DNA of 64,000 bases from an uncultured bacterium (GCA_905215525.1 CAJMQJ010000004.1:62001-126000); one strand, 5' to 3'; numbered from the stretch's first letter, positions 7,809-16,462 are shown. Translations and numbers: made by a program. The notes: generated by a model from the letters alone, not told the origin.

Positions 7809-9092
7809 ATGAGCGAGCAGACCATCGGAACTACATGTGTTCAGGGCGGCTATCATCCGGGCGATGCGGAGCCGCGCCAGGTGCCCATCTACCAGTCCAC
7901 CACGTGGAAGTACGACACGTCCGAGCACATGGGCAAGCTGTTTGACCTGGAGGAGTCGGGCTACTTCTACAGCCGCCTGCAGAACCCCACGTGCGATCTG
8001 GTCGCTGCCAAGATCTGCGAGATGGAGGGTGGTACCGCGGCGATGCTCACGAGCTCGGGCATGGCTGCGAACTTCCTCGCGATCTTTAACGTTGCCGGTG
8101 CCGGCGATCACGTGGTCGCAAGCTCTGCCATCTACGGCGGTACCTACAACCTGCTCGCCCACACCATGGGTCGTATGGGCGTCACCTGCACCTTTGTTGC
8201 CCCCGACTGCACCGATGAGGAGCTCGAGGCCGCCTTTAAGCCCAATACCAAGCTCGTCTTTGGCGAGACGATTGCCAACCCCGCCCTTGCCGTGCTCGAT
8301 ATTGAGCGCTTTGCCAAGGCCGCGCATGACCACGGCGTGCCGCTGATGGTCGACAACACCTTCCCGACGCCCGTGATGTGCCGTCCCTTTGAGTGGGGCG
8401 CCGACATCGTCACGCACTCTACCACCAAGTACATGGATGGGCATGCGGCCTACCTGGGTGGCGTGATCGTCGACCACGGCCAGTTTGACTGGATGGCCCA
8501 TGCAGACAAGTTCCCGGGTCTCACCACGCCCGACGAGAGCTATCACGGCGTGACCTATGCCGAGAAGTTCGGTCGCGAGGGTGCCTTCATTACCAAGGCA
8601 ACCGCTCAGCTCATGCGCGACCTCGGCCCCATGCAGAACCCGCAGGCGGCCTTCTTCCTGAACAGCTCGCTCGAGAGCCTGCATGTACGCATGCCGCGTC
8701 ATTGTGAGAACGGCCTGGCCGTTGCCAAGTTCCTGCAGAGTCATCCCAAGGTGCGCTTTGTGAGCTATCCGGGCCTGGAGGGCGATAAGTACTATGACCT
8801 GGCTCAGAAGTACATGCCCAACGGTACCTGCGGCGTCGTGAGCTTTGGCTTTAACGGTGGTCGCGCGGCGGCCGAGACCTTTATGAAGAGCCTTAAGCTC
8901 GCCCAGATCGCCACGCATGTGGCAGACGCCCGCACCTGCTGCCTGCATCCCGCTAACGCCACGCATCGCCAAATGAACGATGAGGAGCTCATCGCCTGCG
9001 GCATCTCCGCCGACATGGTGCGCCTGTCGTGCGGCCTCGAGGACACGGCCGATCTGATTGCCGACCTTGAGCAGGCGCTCGAGCAGTGCTAG
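7809..9092 (+). CDS. metY: O-acetylhomoserine sulfhydrylase (Cys/Met metabolism PLP enzyme)
   Basis: A 427-residue PLP enzyme of the Cys/Met metabolism family. It most resembles O-acetylhomoserine aminocarboxypropyltransferase, which makes homocysteine from O-acetylhomoserine and sulfide. Visible motifs are the early Arg/Tyr region YFYSRLQNPT, SGMAANF in the cofactor site, VDNTFPTP, and the PLP lysine in THSTTKYMDGH. The length (about 430) fits MetY better than cystathionine synthases (about 380). The start is ATG 7809, with GGGAG 6 bases upstream. A methionine gamma-lyase role cannot be excluded from sequence alone. No SAM riboswitch is recognisable upstream. Confidence 0.85.
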   Translation: MSEQTIGTTCVQGGYHPGDAEPRQVPIYQSTTWKYDTSEHMGKLFDLEESGYFYSRLQNPTCDLVAAKICEMEGGTAAMLTSSGMAANFLAIFNVAGAGDHVVASSAIYGGTYNLLAHTMGRMGVTCTFVAPDCTDEELEAAFKPNTKLVFGETIANPALAVLDIERFAKAAHDHGVPLMVDNTFPTPVMCRPFEWGADIVTHSTTKYMDGHAAYLGGVIVDHGQFDWMAHADKFPGLTTPDESYHGVTYAEKFGREGAFITKATAQLMRDLGPMQNPQAAFFLNSSLESLHVRMPRHCENGLAVAKFLQSHPKVRFVSYPGLEGDKYYDLAQKYMPNGTCGVVSFGFNGGRAAAETFMKSLKLAQIATHVADARTCCLHPANATHRQMNDEELIACGISADMVRLSCGLEDTADLIADLEQALEQC

Positions 9093-9161
9093 GCTAGCGT
9101 TCGCACAAGTCGCCGATGCTGGCAGAAAGCTTCGGCGACCTTTAGTTCCGATTCCGTAGGC

Positions 9162-9209
9162 GGGACCCCAATCGCGACTGTTCGCAGGCGATTGGGGCCC
9201 CGTTTTTGC
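9162..9209 (+). terminator. metY terminator
   Basis: CCCCAATCGC and GCGATTGGGG form a perfect 10-bp stem around a 12-base loop, followed by CCCCGTTTTT. It lies between metY and the MFS gene. Confidence 0.8.
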
Positions 9210-9233
9210 GTTGCACCACTCGAAAGGATGGAT

Positions 9234-10538
9234 ATGGAGAAAACTGCAGAGCAGCTGCGCCGCGAGCACATTGCCCTTGAGGGCGACACCCATGGCAAGA
9301 ACAAGTGGGCGATTCTGTTTACCGTGCTCATCATGACGTTTATGGTGTGTCTGGATTCGACCGTCGTGACCGTGGCGCTGCCCGTGATACAAAAGGAGCT
9401 GGGTGTGGGCCTCGATCGCATTCAGCTGGTAAGCTCGGTGTATCTGCTTGCGACATGCGTGGCTATGCTGCCGTTTGGCCGCTTGGGCGACGTGCGCGGC
9501 AAGGTGGGCGTATTCCAGCTGGGCGTCATCGTCTTTACGGTCGGCTCGCTGCTGTGCGGCCTTTCGGCCTCGCTCGAAGTTCTTATTCTGGCACGCATTG
9601 TGCAGGGTGTCGGCTGCGCGGCGGCCATGGCTAACAACATGGGTATCATCACCGAGTCGTTTCCGGCGCGAGAGCGCGGTCGTGCCATGGGTATTCTCGC
9701 GACCTTCGTGGCCCTCGGCATGATGTGTGGCCCCGTGCTGGGCGGCATGCTGGTGGCAAGCTTTCCCTGGGAGAGCATCTTCCTCATCAACCTGCCCATT
9801 GGCGTCATCTCGTTTATCGTGGGGCTCTATACGCTGCCGCATGTTAAGCCGGAGGCTGGCGAGCGCCCCATGTCCCTGATCGAGGCTGCTCGTCGCTGCT
9901 TTGCAAATTCGGCCTTCACCATCAATCTTGCCTGCATGCTCATCGTGTTTGTTGGCATTGGCGCATCCGAGTTTATCCTGCCGTTCTATTTTCAGGACGC
10001 CCACGGCTTTGGTTCCGACATTTCCGGACTGCTCTTTTTGGCGCTGCCGATGGTGAATGCCTTTATCGGCCCGCTTTCGGGTACGGTTTCGGACCGTGTT
10101 GGTTGCGAGGGCCCCACGGCGGTGGGCCTGGGTGTGTACGTGTGCGGTCTCTTTGCGGTAAGTACGCTCGACGAGCACTCTTCCATCCCTGTGATCGTGT
10201 GCTGTGTCGCGTTTATGTCGTGCGGAACGTCGATTTTCCAGAGCCCCAACAACTCGCTGTACATGGGCTCGGCTCCGCGCGAAGCGCTCGGCTTTGCGGG
10301 CAGCCTGGGTAGCCTGGCGCGCTATGCGGGTATGGCAGTGGGCATTACGGTGGCGTCGCATATCCTGTATGGGCAGATGAGCGTGGCGATGGGCGAGGCC
10401 GTGACCAGTTTTGTTGCAGGCCGTCCGGATGTGTTCCTGTTTGGTTTTCGTTCGGTGTTCTATGTGTTGATGGCCGTGGCAGCCGTGGGCTTTGTCCTCT
10501 CGATGGTTCGTTTGGTGAGGATGCGCGCCCGCCATTAG
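9234..10538 (+). CDS. MFS transporter, drug:H+ antiporter type
   Basis: A 434-residue major facilitator with about 12 to 14 hydrophobic segments. The first helix carries the antiporter-type motif LDSTVVTVALPVIQ, the loop after helix 2 has the motif-A sequence GRLGDVRGK, and motif C is seen in ILATFVALGMMCGPVLGG. This pattern fits the EmrB/QacA-like exporters of toxic compounds; the substrate is unknown. I choose ATG 9234 because GAAAGG lies 6 bases upstream; an in-frame ATG two codons earlier abuts the ribosome site. It stands alone between terminators. Confidence 0.85.
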   Translation: MEKTAEQLRREHIALEGDTHGKNKWAILFTVLIMTFMVCLDSTVVTVALPVIQKELGVGLDRIQLVSSVYLLATCVAMLPFGRLGDVRGKVGVFQLGVIVFTVGSLLCGLSASLEVLILARIVQGVGCAAAMANNMGIITESFPARERGRAMGILATFVALGMMCGPVLGGMLVASFPWESIFLINLPIGVISFIVGLYTLPHVKPEAGERPMSLIEAARRCFANSAFTINLACMLIVFVGIGASEFILPFYFQDAHGFGSDISGLLFLALPMVNAFIGPLSGTVSDRVGCEGPTAVGLGVYVCGLFAVSTLDEHSSIPVIVCCVAFMSCGTSIFQSPNNSLYMGSAPREALGFAGSLGSLARYAGMAVGITVASHILYGQMSVAMGEAVTSFVAGRPDVFLFGFRSVFYVLMAVAAVGFVLSMVRLVRMRARH

Positions 10539-10696
10539 CGTGTTGGGAGGCTGCCTGCCACGTATCCGCGCCGTCCCAAAAAGACTGGTTTGTGGTGCGA
10601 TGCGGCTTGTGGGGCGGGCGGGGGTCGGTCCGTGGTAGACTATCGAACAACGTTTATTAATCGCGCGGTATCCTTGCCGCGAGAAGGGGTTGCGCC

Positions 10697-11275
10697 ATGC
10701 AGGAGCTTGAGGATCGTATTCGCCATGACGGCATCGTAAAGGCCGGTAACGTCCTTAAGGTTGATGCCTTCCTCAACCACCAATGCGACGTTGAGCTGTT
10801 CGACCACATGGGCGCCGAGTGGGCCCGTCTGTTCAAGGACGTCGAGATCAACAAGATCCTGACGATCGAGGCTTCGGGCATTGGCATGGCTTGCATTGCA
10901 GCCCAGCATTTTGGCGGCGTGCCGGTGGTCTTTGCCAAGAAGGCACAGTCCATCAACCTCGACGGCGAGCAGTATGCCACGACCATCTACTCCTTTACCA
11001 AGCAGAAGGAGTACCCGGTCATCGTTGGCAAGCGCTTCCTGTCCGAGGGCGACAAGGTCCTGATCATCGACGACTTTTTGGCCAACGGCTGCGCGCTCGA
11101 GGGTCTTATCAAGATCTGCGAGGCTGCAGGTGCCGAGGTATCTGGCATTGGCATTGCGGTGGAGAAGGGCTTCCAGGGCGGTGGCGATAAGCTCCGCGAG
11201 CGCGGCTTCCGCGTTGAGAGCCTCGCCCGTATCGCCGATATGGACTGCGATACCGGCGAGATCACCTTCGCCTAA
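10697..11275 (+). CDS. xpt: Xanthine phosphoribosyltransferase
   Basis: A 192-residue purine salvage enzyme converting xanthine and PRPP to XMP. The PRPP-binding loop is VLIIDDFLANGCA (about residues 122-134) and the start MQELEDRIRHDG is typical of Xpt. The length matches the family (about 190). ATG 10697 follows AGAAGGGG. No purine riboswitch signature is seen in the 158-base upstream gap; a weak TAGACT box lies near 10637. It may recycle xanthine in competition with the molybdenum hydroxylase encoded at 35-39 kb if that enzyme acts on purines. Confidence 0.92.
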   Translation: MQELEDRIRHDGIVKAGNVLKVDAFLNHQCDVELFDHMGAEWARLFKDVEINKILTIEASGIGMACIAAQHFGGVPVVFAKKAQSINLDGEQYATTIYSFTKQKEYPVIVGKRFLSEGDKVLIIDDFLANGCALEGLIKICEAAGAEVSGIGIAVEKGFQGGGDKLRERGFRVESLARIADMDCDTGEITFA

Positions 11276-11302
11276 GCGCGCAACACAAGCGATTGGTATG
11301 CG

Positions 11303-11340
11303 ATGTGACAAAGGGACTGTCCCTTTGTCACATTTTTTTA
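11303..11340 (+). terminator. GGGAC-core palindrome acting as terminator of xpt
   Basis: TGTGACAAAGGGAC and GTCCCTTTGTCACA form 14-bp perfect arms around a single T, followed by seven Ts. It would terminate xpt. The GGGAC/GTCCC centre recurs in several other gaps of this window with unrelated outer stems. Confidence 0.75.
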
Positions 11341-11357
11341 TGAGGGGAGGTGTTGAT

Positions 11358-11738
11358 ATGGATGAGAACAAGATGGGATGGCGTGAGTATGCGCACTATG
11401 CCGAGATGTCGGTCGAGGAGTTGGCGCGCGATTGCGAGGTGCAGGTGTTTCGCGCGACGGGCCCGGGTGGGCAGGGCGTGAACACGACGGACTCGGCGGT
11501 GCGTATGAAGCATGGGCCCACGGGGATTGTCGTGACATCGCGCGAGAGCCGTAGTCAGTTTCAGAATCGTGCGAGCTGTCTGCGCAAGCTGAGGGCAGAG
11601 CTTGAGCGTCGCGGGCGTCCACCGCGCCGACGCGTAAAGACCAAGGTGCCTCAGCGCTCTCGCCAGCGCAGGCTCAACGACAAACACTTCAACGCCATTA
11701 AAAAGGCCAACCGACGCAAACCGGGCAGCGACGAATAG
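11358..11738 (+). CDS. Release factor-like peptidyl-tRNA hydrolase (ArfB/RF-H type)
   Basis: A 126-residue protein carrying the catalytic domain of class I release factors. The GGQ loop is seen in ATGPGGQGVNTTDSAVRMKH. It lacks the codon-recognition domains and ends in a very basic tail (RRRVKTKVPQRSRQRR, then KKANRRK). That layout is known from ArfB/YaeJ-type factors, whose tail enters the empty mRNA channel of stalled ribosomes so the GGQ can release the nascent chain. Rescue is the likely role; an RF-H-type role is the alternative. The start is ATG 11358 after GGGGAGG; another in-frame ATG at 11340 lacks a ribosome site. Confidence 0.82.
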   Translation: MDENKMGWREYAHYAEMSVEELARDCEVQVFRATGPGGQGVNTTDSAVRMKHGPTGIVVTSRESRSQFQNRASCLRKLRAELERRGRPPRRRVKTKVPQRSRQRRLNDKHFNAIKKANRRKPGSDE

Positions 11739-11747
11739 CCTCCTCAT

Positions 11748-11816
11748 AAGTTGCGGTGAAATAGGGACTGTTTTGCGGCTTTAGCTACATAAACAGTCCC
11801 TATTTCACCGCAACTT
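11748..11816. repeat. Long palindromic element, copy 1 (TTGCGGTGAAATA family)
   Basis: 26-bp arms (beginning AAGTTGCGGTGAAATAGGGA) are perfectly complementary around a 17-base loop. The element fills the gap between the convergent release-factor-like and diacylglycerol kinase genes. A diverged second copy lies at 47350-47417, where stem bases have changed in pairs. Confidence 0.8.
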
Positions 11817-11824
11817 AGGTGGGG

Positions 11825-12787
11825 TTAGCGGGTTGGGCGCCAGACGTGGAGGGCGCCGGTGAGGATGTCGACCTCGATGCGTGAGGCGACAACGGGCTCG
11901 CCGTCGGCCTGGATGGGGTAGTCGGGCTCCTCAAAGGTCAGCTCGGCATGGCGACAACGTCGTATGCGAACCGGTGGCAGCTTGGTGTGGTGGCCATCTT
12001 TGGCCGAAAGGAACATGGGAAGCGCGACCGCGCGCGGAACGGGGCCGCAGGCGTAGCAGACGTCGAATATACCGTCACAGGGGTCGGCATCGGGACAGAT
12101 GCGATAGCCCGAGCCATACGTGGGACCCAGCTGAATCGCCATGATGATCGCCCTCACGCGCTCGGCGGGCGCCCCGTCAAAGCTGACTGTCATGGGGTAG
12201 TTGCGATAGCGCAGGCCAAACTGCTCAAGTCCCGAGAGGGTGTAGAGCGGCGCGCCGGTGAGACCCGTCTTTTTGCGCAGCTCGGCGGTGCCAAGGCCGA
12301 TGGCGGCATCGATGCCGATCGAAAGCGTCTGGTCGTAGTACTCAACGGTAGCCTCGCCGCTGCCGTTCGCAGGACTCCAAGAGCGAATGCGCCCGATGTC
12401 CTGACGCTGCAGCTCGCAGGTGAGCAGCGCGCCAAAATCCTTGCCGGAGAAATCGTCGATACCGAGCGTCTGGGCAAAATCGTTGCCGGAGCCCACAGGT
12501 AGGATGGCAAGAGCGGGGCGGGCGTCCTGCTCTTGCGTCATAAGTCCGTTGACGACCTCGTGAATCACGCCGTCGCCGCCAAGGGCGATAACGGTGCGAT
12601 AGCCCTGAGCCTGTGCGGCCAGCTCCTTGGCGTGTCCCATGCGCTCGGTCAGCACCAGGTCAAACTGGGATGCGCGTGCGGTCATGTCCAAAAAGCGTTG
12701 CAGGTGCTCGGCAACTTCGCGCGCCGCACCCGACTGGGCGGCTGGGTTGGCGATAATGAGCGTGCGGCCAAAATCAGTTGCGTGCAT
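11825..12787 (-). CDS. Diacylglycerol/lipid kinase (DagK/YegS family)
   Basis: A 320-residue lipid kinase of the diacylglycerol kinase catalytic-domain family, which phosphorylates diacylglycerol or a related lipid at the membrane. The nucleotide-binding motif IALGGDGVIHEVVNGL lies near residue 70, with LPVGSGNDFAQTLG after it. The beta-sandwich C-terminal half ends with QADGEPV. I start it at ATG 12787, with GGGAG 7 bases upstream; the frame is open further upstream but without a ribosome site. It lies 86 bases downstream of the ClC gene on the same strand and is probably cotranscribed. Confidence 0.87.
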   Translation of the reverse strand: MHATDFGRTLIIANPAAQSGAAREVAEHLQRFLDMTARASQFDLVLTERMGHAKELAAQAQGYRTVIALGGDGVIHEVVNGLMTQEQDARPALAILPVGSGNDFAQTLGIDDFSGKDFGALLTCELQRQDIGRIRSWSPANGSGEATVEYYDQTLSIGIDAAIGLGTAELRKKTGLTGAPLYTLSGLEQFGLRYRNYPMTVSFDGAPAERVRAIIMAIQLGPTYGSGYRICPDADPCDGIFDVCYACGPVPRAVALPMFLSAKDGHHTKLPPVRIRRCRHAELTFEEPDYPIQADGEPVVASRIEVDILTGALHVWRPTR

Positions 12788-12873
12788 GGGGCGACTCCCG
12801 GCGTGTGACATGACAGTGCGGTCGCGCTCAGGTCGAATTGACCCCGATTGTGGCTGCACGGCGATTATTACAT

Positions 12874-14295
12874 CTACTCTATCAGGTCGTTGTGGCGCTC
12901 GATAGCATCCGCTACCGTACCGCCCTCATCCACAATAAGCGAACGGCGCTTGGGCGAGATGATGCGCTGGGCGGGGTACACGCCGCGGTGTCCGCCGGTT
13001 AGGTAGCTGATAAAGGCCACGATGACAAAGAATCCGGCGGCCGTGCCGTGGAACAGGTCGATGGCCATCATGCAGGTGGTGATAGGCACGTTGAGGCCGG
13101 CGCAGAACACGCCGAGCATGCCCAGCGCTGCCAGAAAGCTGGGATCGATTCCGACGAGGCAACCTATCCAGCCGCCGAGCGCCGCACCGATGCCAAACAG
13201 GGGCGTGACCTCGCCGCCTTGGAAGCCCGCGCCCAGGGTAAGTGCTGTGACGACCAACTTGATGGCTGCGTCCGTCAGGGTGGTGTTGCCTGCAAATCCG
13301 GCGCCGGAAAGCCACGTGGAAAGGCCGGCGTAGTCCCAAGCGTCGAGGAGGGCATAGGCGGCCAAAACCACGAGTGCGCCTATGAGTGCGCGAACGAGGT
13401 AATTGGTGATAAAGCGACCGTACAGGCTCTTGACGGTTCGAACTGACCAGGCAAAGAGGCGTGCCGTCAGACCGAAGATAATGGCGCTGATAACAACGAT
13501 GACAACCGTCCGTGGTGTCATGTTGGGAACGCTGACGATAACATTCGCCTCGTACTCGGTACCCAGGGCGAGTGATGTAAAGTAGCCGGTAAACGAGGCG
13601 ACCAGGCAGTAGATGCCCGCGGTGTAGTCGATCTTGCCGATAAAGCACATCTCCATGCCAAAGAAAGCTCCGGCAAGGGGCGAACCGAATACGGCGCCAA
13701 AGGCCGACGAGATGCCGGCGAGCATGAGGTCGTGGTGGTCATGCTTTTTAAGGTGGGCGAGGCTCGAGATGTTGCTGGCGATGGTGCCGCCAATCTGAAC
13801 CGCGGCTCCCTCGCGACCGGCCGATCCACCCGTTAGGTGCGTGAGCGTGGAGCAGACGAAGGTGAGGATGGCCATGCGCGCATGGATGAGTCGTGTGCCC
13901 AGGGCAGAGTCGATGACCAAATTGTTGCCGCGTTTGGCGGCGAGACCGTGGTTCTTGTAGACCCACGCGGTGGCAACGCCCACAACGGGAAGCAGGGCGT
14001 AGATCCACGCATGGCTCTCGCGATAATCGGTCGCAATATCCAGCGAGGCCAAAAACGCCCAAGCGGCAACGCCCATGGCGAGCGAGACAATGACGACGAG
14101 CGCGAGCAACTTGGCGCTCGCGAGTAGGTTGCGGGCGTTGCGGCGCGTGTCGGCAGCCAGGAGATGCTCGGAGCGGGTAAGTTGATGCCTGCCTGCCGTG
14201 ATGACGTCGTTCAGGGAGAAAAAGCCGCCGTCGTCGAGCGGCTGGGAATGATCCTGCGTTTCGTTTGCGCTTTCGGTTTTGTCGTTATGAGCCAT
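12874..14295 (-). CDS. ClC-family anion channel/antiporter, CLC-F-like
   Basis: A 473-residue ClC protein with about ten hydrophobic segments. The external-gate region is GGSAGREGAAVQIGG, whose Glu is the gating glutamate of antiporters, and GSPLAGAFFGMEM matches the selectivity-helix region. The usual GSGIP anion-binding loop is replaced by RGNNLVID, a change I associate with fluoride-exporting CLC-F proteins; this subtype call is tentative. No fluoride riboswitch is recognisable upstream. The N-terminus is hydrophilic. The start is ATG 14295, after GAGGAA; the upstream in-frame start at 14322 has no better site. Confidence 0.85.
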   Translation of the reverse strand: MAHNDKTESANETQDHSQPLDDGGFFSLNDVITAGRHQLTRSEHLLAADTRRNARNLLASAKLLALVVIVSLAMGVAAWAFLASLDIATDYRESHAWIYALLPVVGVATAWVYKNHGLAAKRGNNLVIDSALGTRLIHARMAILTFVCSTLTHLTGGSAGREGAAVQIGGTIASNISSLAHLKKHDHHDLMLAGISSAFGAVFGSPLAGAFFGMEMCFIGKIDYTAGIYCLVASFTGYFTSLALGTEYEANVIVSVPNMTPRTVVIVVISAIIFGLTARLFAWSVRTVKSLYGRFITNYLVRALIGALVVLAAYALLDAWDYAGLSTWLSGAGFAGNTTLTDAAIKLVVTALTLGAGFQGGEVTPLFGIGAALGGWIGCLVGIDPSFLAALGMLGVFCAGLNVPITTCMMAIDLFHGTAAGFFVIVAFISYLTGGHRGVYPAQRIISPKRRSLIVDEGGTVADAIERHNDLIE

Positions 14296-14505
14296 ACGTT
14301 CCTCTTTTAGGTTGCAACGCAAGCATTATAAAACGCGTTAAACGCGACGAGCCGGTGGGTTGGTTTCCATTCTGTTTCGCGGCCTGCAACCGACAGGTGT
14401 ATTTGCGGGTACAGGCCGAGTCGCGGTCGTGCGTCGGGGGATTATACTGAGACAAGCATAAAGAATCGGCGCCCCTGTTGTGCGCCGTGGCATTAAGAGG
14501 TGCAT

Positions 14506-15768
14506 ATGGCAGAGAAGCTCATTCCGTTGGAGGACGCGCAGTCGATTGTCCTGTCGCACGTTGCTCCGACCGATCTCGTCGAGATTCCCGTGTGGCAGGC
14601 GGCTGGTTTTCCCTTGGCCGAGGACGCGGTGGCCGATATCGACATCTCGCCGTTTGCCAACAGCGCTATGGACGGATATGCCGTGAGCTCGGCGGACTTG
14701 GCGCAGGCATCTGGCGAGGCGCCGGTGACGCTCGACGTTATCGGACACGAGGCCGCGGGCCATGTGTTTGAGGGCGCAATCGGCGCGGGCGAGACGGTCC
14801 GCATCATGACGGGCGCGCCGGTACCCGAGGGTGCCGATGCCGTGGTGAAGTACGAGATCGTCGATGTGCTCGACGGTGACGGCAACGAGGGCTCGCGTGT
14901 GGGGTTCTCGGCGCCAGCCAAGGTGGGGGAGAACGTTCGCTCTGCCGCCGAGGAGGCCCATGCCGGCGACGTCGTGATGCGTGCTGGCGAGGTTGTGGCT
15001 CCGGCGGGCGCCGGCTTGCTGGCAAGTGCCGGATACGCGAGCGTGAAGGTGCACGCTGCCCCACGTGTGGGCATCATCTCGCTGGGCACGGAACTGGTCG
15101 CACCGAGCAAGGTACCGGCGCGCGGTCAGATTCGCGATTCCAACTCCTCGGCGCTGATGGCTGAGGCACTCGATGCCGGTGCCGAGCCCGTGTTCTACGG
15201 CATTGCGCCCGATGATGAGCAGGCGATTGCCGAGCTTGTGCATCGCTCCGTGCAGGAGTGCGATTTTGTCATTACGAGCGGTGGCGCCTCGGCGGGTGAT
15301 TACGATTTCGTGACGGCGCTCGTCCGGCGCGAGGGCGAGGTGCTGTTTGACCGCATCTCGATGCGTCCGGGCAAGGCCATCACGTTTGGCTTGCTCGGGG
15401 GTAAGCCCTACCTGGGACTTTCAGGCAATCCGGCCGCGGCGTATGTGGGCTTTGAGATGCTCGCCCGCCCGGCGATTCGCAAGATGCGCGGCTTTGCCGA
15501 GGGTGCGCGTCCCGTGCAGCAGGCGACGCTCACACACGACGTGAAAAAGCGACAGCATCGCCGCTTCTTCGATCGCGCGACGGTTTTGCGCGACCCCGAG
15601 ACCGGTGAGCTGTTGGTGACCGAGGCCAAGACGCAGAATTCGGCGCTGCTCGGCACGATGCAGCGGGCCAACTGCCTGCTGCGCATTAACGAGGGTCCGT
15701 GCGACCTTGCGGCGAGCGATGTCGTGGACGTTGTTCGCGTCGACCTGCCCGAGGGAACGGTGTTGTAG
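14506..15768 (+). CDS. moeA: Molybdopterin molybdenumtransferase
   Basis: A 420-residue MoeA, which inserts molybdate into adenylated molybdopterin to finish the molybdenum cofactor. Domain I/II motifs include SPFANSAMDGYAV and TGAPVPEGADAVVKYE; the MogA-like domain III has GIISLGTEL, ITSGGASAGDYDFV and LSGNPAAAYVGFE; domain IV closes the chain. The start is ATG 14506, five bases after AAGAGG. It begins a unit with mogA (10-base gap), divergent from the ClC gene. Its products serve the Mo hydroxylase at 35-39 kb and any formate dehydrogenase elsewhere. Confidence 0.93.
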   Translation: MAEKLIPLEDAQSIVLSHVAPTDLVEIPVWQAAGFPLAEDAVADIDISPFANSAMDGYAVSSADLAQASGEAPVTLDVIGHEAAGHVFEGAIGAGETVRIMTGAPVPEGADAVVKYEIVDVLDGDGNEGSRVGFSAPAKVGENVRSAAEEAHAGDVVMRAGEVVAPAGAGLLASAGYASVKVHAAPRVGIISLGTELVAPSKVPARGQIRDSNSSALMAEALDAGAEPVFYGIAPDDEQAIAELVHRSVQECDFVITSGGASAGDYDFVTALVRREGEVLFDRISMRPGKAITFGLLGGKPYLGLSGNPAAAYVGFEMLARPAIRKMRGFAEGARPVQQATLTHDVKKRQHRRFFDRATVLRDPETGELLVTEAKTQNSALLGTMQRANCLLRINEGPCDLAASDVVDVVRVDLPEGTVL

Positions 15769-15778
15769 GAGGAAGACT

Positions 15779-16258
15779 GTGGAGTTGAAGATTTCGATCG
15801 TGACGTGCTCGGATACGCGTGATCTTGCCCAGGACGAGGCTGGAGCCTCACTCGAGGAGCTTATCGAGGCGCAGGGCTGGACGGTCTCCTCACACGTGGT
15901 CGTACGCGACGACGTCAGCGAGATCGGTGATGCCATCGCGGAAGCCGCCGATGAGTGCCACGCCAATGTCGTGCTCACCTGCGGCGGCACGGGTCTTTCG
16001 ATGCGCGACGTGACACCCGAGGCGACGCGTGCCGTCTGTGACCGCGATGTGCCGGGTATTGCAGAGGCAATCCGTGCGTACTCGATGACCAAGACGCGCC
16101 GCGCCATGCTCTCGCGCGCCGTGTGCATGCAACGAGGTCATACACTTGTCGTAAACTTTCCCGGTTCTACGAAGGCCGCCCGCGAAAGCTGGGAGGCCAT
16201 AGCGGACCAGCTGGAGCATGCGGCTCAGATGACAGCGGGCGGCGGACATACCAACTAA
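15779..16258 (+). CDS. mogA: Molybdopterin adenylyltransferase (MogA/MoaB type)
   Basis: A 159-residue MoCF-domain protein that adenylates molybdopterin before MoeA adds molybdenum. The signature VLTCGGTGLSMRDVTPEATR and the C-terminal VVNFPGSTKA are clear. The start is GTG 15779, 3 bases after the AGGAGGAAG site that directly follows the moeA stop. MogA and MoaB cannot be separated safely by eye; pairing with moeA supports the assignment. A terminator follows. Confidence 0.9.
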   Translation: MELKISIVTCSDTRDLAQDEAGASLEELIEAQGWTVSSHVVVRDDVSEIGDAIAEAADECHANVVLTCGGTGLSMRDVTPEATRAVCDRDVPGIAEAIRAYSMTKTRRAMLSRAVCMQRGHTLVVNFPGSTKAARESWEAIADQLEHAAQMTAGGGHTN

Positions 16259-16271
16259 GCTATTTACCTGC

Positions 16272-16308
16272 GGCGGAGCGACCTGCACGGCTGCTCCGCC
16301 TTTTATTT
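16272..16308 (+). terminator. moeA-mogA terminator
   Basis: GGCGGAGC and GCTCCGCC (with a bulge) flank a short loop and are followed by TTTTATTT, 14 bases after the mogA stop. Confidence 0.75.
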
Positions 16309-16348
16309 GCGCCCAAGGGGACGACATTCTGTAGACATGCCTGAAACT

Positions 16349-16402
16349 ATATTCTCAGGCGAGAATAATTTCTCATAATCATTATTCGCACCGAAGTATA
16401 AT
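16349..16402 (+). promoter_or_regulatory. modABC promoter with repeated TTCTC/GAGAA half-sites
   Basis: A TATAAT box lies at 16397-16402. Just upstream are overlapping inverted half-sites: ATTCTC-AGGC-GAGAAT and GAGAA-TAAT-TTCTC (16352-16374), where the -35 region should be. This placement suits a repressor of the molybdate transporter. The sequence does not match the ATCGCTATATA-type site of E. coli ModE. No clear -35 hexamer is seen. Confidence 0.45.
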
Positions 16403-16462
16403 CTAATTACAGAATAAAGCCCGCGGTGGGGTACCCGGGCATAAGGTCCGAAAGGGTTGAAC

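Noticed and set aside
7725..10535. Long minus-strand frame (936 codons) opposite metY and the MFS gene
   Set aside because: It is the antisense of two well-recognised genes with strong codon bias. Its translation is low-complexity, rich in His, Arg and Gly, and matches no family.
10539..10696. Purine riboswitch upstream of xpt
   Set aside because: The conserved loop sequences of the purine aptamer are absent.
14296..14505. Fluoride riboswitch upstream of the ClC gene
   Set aside because: No GAUGGUGUUC-type signature occurs on either strand of this gap.
16320..16462. Moco riboswitch or ModE site upstream of modA
   Set aside because: The leader has only short inverted repeats. The GGTCCGAAAGGG stretch is explained as a ribosome site, and the half-sites do not match ModE.
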